Positions 63,026 through 64,000 of a stretch of 64,000 nucleotides of DNA are shown here, one piece after another; position 1 is the stretch's first letter; every line of letters starts with the position of its first letter. Position numbers and translations under genes: made by a program. The notes beneath the pieces are model-generated. The model saw only the letters and a program-made list of their open reading frames with translations. It was not told the DNA's origin and did no database searches. Origin of the DNA: Variovorax sp. HW608 (GTDB taxonomy: Bacteria; Pseudomonadota; Gammaproteobacteria; Burkholderiales; Burkholderiaceae_C). The stretch is from contig NZ_LT607803.1 in assembly GCF_900090195.1 (NCBI RefSeq), positions 1,302,001-1,366,000 of the forward strand, given 5' to 3'.

Positions 63026-63874
63026 ATGCACATCGTCGTCTGCATCAAGCAGGTGCCGGACTCGGCGCAGATCCGCGTCCATCCGGTCACCAACACCATC
63101 ATGCGCCAGGGGGTGCCGGCCATCGTCAATCCCTACGACCTCTTCTCGCTGGAGGAGGCGCTGCGCCTCAAGGACAAGTTCGGCGGCAAGGTCACCATGC
63201 TGTGCATGGGCCCGCCGCAGGCCGAGGACGCGCTGCGCAAGTGCATCAGCTACGGCGCGGACGACGCGGTGCTGGTGACCGACCGCGCCTTCGCCGGCGC
63301 CGACACGCTGGCCACTTCCTATGCGCTGGCCGCCGGCATCCGGCAGATCGCGAAGGAGCAGGCGGTGGACATCGTGTTCACCGGCAAGCAGACCATCGAC
63401 GGCGACACCGCCCAGGTCGGCCCGGGCATCGCCAAGCGCATGGGCCTGCAGCTCTTGACCTACGTCTCGCGCATCGTCGAGACCGATCCGGTGAATCGCC
63501 GCATCACGGTGGAGCGGCGTGCCGAGGGCGGCGTGCAGGTCCTCACCACGGCCCTGCCCTGCCTCATCACGATGCTGGAGAACACCAACGAGCTTCGCTT
63601 CGCGTCGATGCCCGCGATGATCCATGCCGCCGGCCATCCGGTGCGCAAGTGGAACAAGGAACAGGCCGGCATCGAGGACCTGGGGAAGATCGGCCTCAAG
63701 GGCTCGCCCACGGTGGTGAGCAAGGTGTTCGGCCCGACACCGCGCAGCGAGAAGGCCGAGATGCTCGATCCCGAGACCTCCAGCCTGCGCGACGTGTCGC
63801 TCAACCTGTTGCAGAAGATCTTCACGCGCCATCCGACGCTGGAAGGCGACCTGCTGATGAAGGAGATGTCATGA
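63026..63874 (+). CDS. fixA: FixA, electron-transfer flavoprotein beta-type subunit
   Basis: 282 residues: IVVCIKQVPDSAQIRVHPVT, NPYDLFSLEEALRLKD, TGKQTIDGDTAQVGPGIAKR. FixABCX bifurcates electrons from NADH to quinone and to ferredoxin/flavodoxin for nitrogenase. GAAGGGAG precedes ATG 63026. Stop overlaps fixB (ATGA). Confidence 0.95.
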   Translation: MHIVVCIKQVPDSAQIRVHPVTNTIMRQGVPAIVNPYDLFSLEEALRLKDKFGGKVTMLCMGPPQAEDALRKCISYGADDAVLVTDRAFAGADTLATSYALAAGIRQIAKEQAVDIVFTGKQTIDGDTAQVGPGIAKRMGLQLLTYVSRIVETDPVNRRITVERRAEGGVQVLTTALPCLITMLENTNELRFASMPAMIHAAGHPVRKWNKEQAGIEDLGKIGLKGSPTVVSKVFGPTPRSEKAEMLDPETSSLRDVSLNLLQKIFTRHPTLEGDLLMKEMS

Positions 63875-64000
63875 GCGAAGCCCCCCAAGCCGCCCCGGCG
63901 ACGCCGGCCGCCCCCGTGAAGCGACCTGCCGGCCGCGGCCGCAACCTGGAACTGCCCGAACACCTCAAGGCCTACAAGGGTGTCTGGGTCTTCATCGAGC
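63871..64000 (+). CDS. fixB: FixB, electron-transfer flavoprotein alpha-type subunit, N-terminal fragment
   Basis: 43 codons, cut by the window end. An Ala/Pro-rich leader (MSEAPQAAPATPAAPVKRPA) is followed by LPEHLKAYKGVWVFIE, the FixB-type opening. It is the partner of FixA; fixC and fixX probably follow outside. Confidence 0.9.
   Translation, partial: MSEAPQAAPATPAAPVKRPAGRGRNLELPEHLKAYKGVWVFIE

Overview
The window is GC-rich DNA from a betaproteobacterium. Bug-type (TctC) solute receptors, a Burkholderia-type porin, CaiB/CitE catabolic genes and near-total G/C at third codon positions point to Burkholderiales. Family Comamonadaceae (Variovorax- or Azohydromonas-like) is my best inference, not proven. 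The centre of the window, about 23.9-64.0 kb, is a large molybdenum-nitrogenase island; the left third is ordinary catabolic and transport DNA.

Left third. 1-6.6 kb: end of a GntR regulator, two tandem paralogous periplasmic receptors, an L-idonate-type dehydrogenase, a polar-amino-acid-type ABC transporter and a D-mannonate dehydratase-type enolase, probably one sugar-acid uptake and catabolic operon. 6.6-15.5 kb: a Bug receptor facing away from a four-gene catabolic operon (DapA-like, CitE-like, CaiB-like, amidohydrolase), a convergent LysR regulator, then a group II intron sitting between that LysR gene and a second Bug receptor. 15.7-19.3 kb: a branched-chain-type receptor, an AroE-like dehydrogenase and an arsenic operon (arsR-arsC-aquaporin). 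19.3-23.9 kb: an HpaB-family flavin monooxygenase with a divergent TetR gene, a small ORF, a GAF protein and a porin.

Nitrogenase island. Leftward from 27.0 kb: molybdate uptake, modB-modA-modC-modE, behind a sigma54-like promoter. Leftward from about 34.4 kb: nifE-nifN-nifX-DUF269-DUF683-fdxB-nifQ, a globin-like gene, a DUF2325 gene and an LLM flavoprotein. Leftward from about 40.5 kb: nifH-nifD-nifK, three unrecognised small genes (one of only 26 codons) and a protein resembling only the HD part of CCA-adding enzyme. Rightward from 40.7 kb, sharing one NifA site with nifH: group II truncated globin, a 202-residue unknown, ankyrin protein, rhodanese, FmdB-type zinc ribbon. Leftward from 53.5 kb: a 15-gene nifB operon (nifB, fdxN, HesB-like, LRV FeS, two nifZ, unknown, nifS-like, unknowns, nifT, DegT aminotransferase, SIR2-like, 2Fe-2S ferredoxin, FAD oxidoreductase). 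nifA lies at 53.6-55.3 kb and carries the complete cysteine motif of oxygen-sensitive NifA. Rightward from 55.6 kb: a NifA/sigma54-type isc operon (iscS-iscU-two A-type carriers-hscA-fdx). Rightward from 60.7 kb: nifV-cysE-nifW-fixA-fixB (fixB cut by the window end).

How it works together. NifA, active only at low oxygen, would fire sigma54 promoters that I can read upstream of nifH, the globin operon, nifENX, nifB, isc, nifV, probably nifA itself and possibly mod. ModABC/NifQ/DUF2325 supply molybdenum; IscSU/A/HscA/Fdx, NifS-like, HesB-like and NifB/NifV/CysE supply Fe-S, NifB-co and homocitrate; NifEN/X build FeMo-co; FdxB, FdxN and FixAB supply electrons; the globins, ankyrin/rhodanese genes and the SIR2/DegT/FAD module are accessory and mostly uncharacterised. 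No tRNA, rRNA or CRISPR array was seen.
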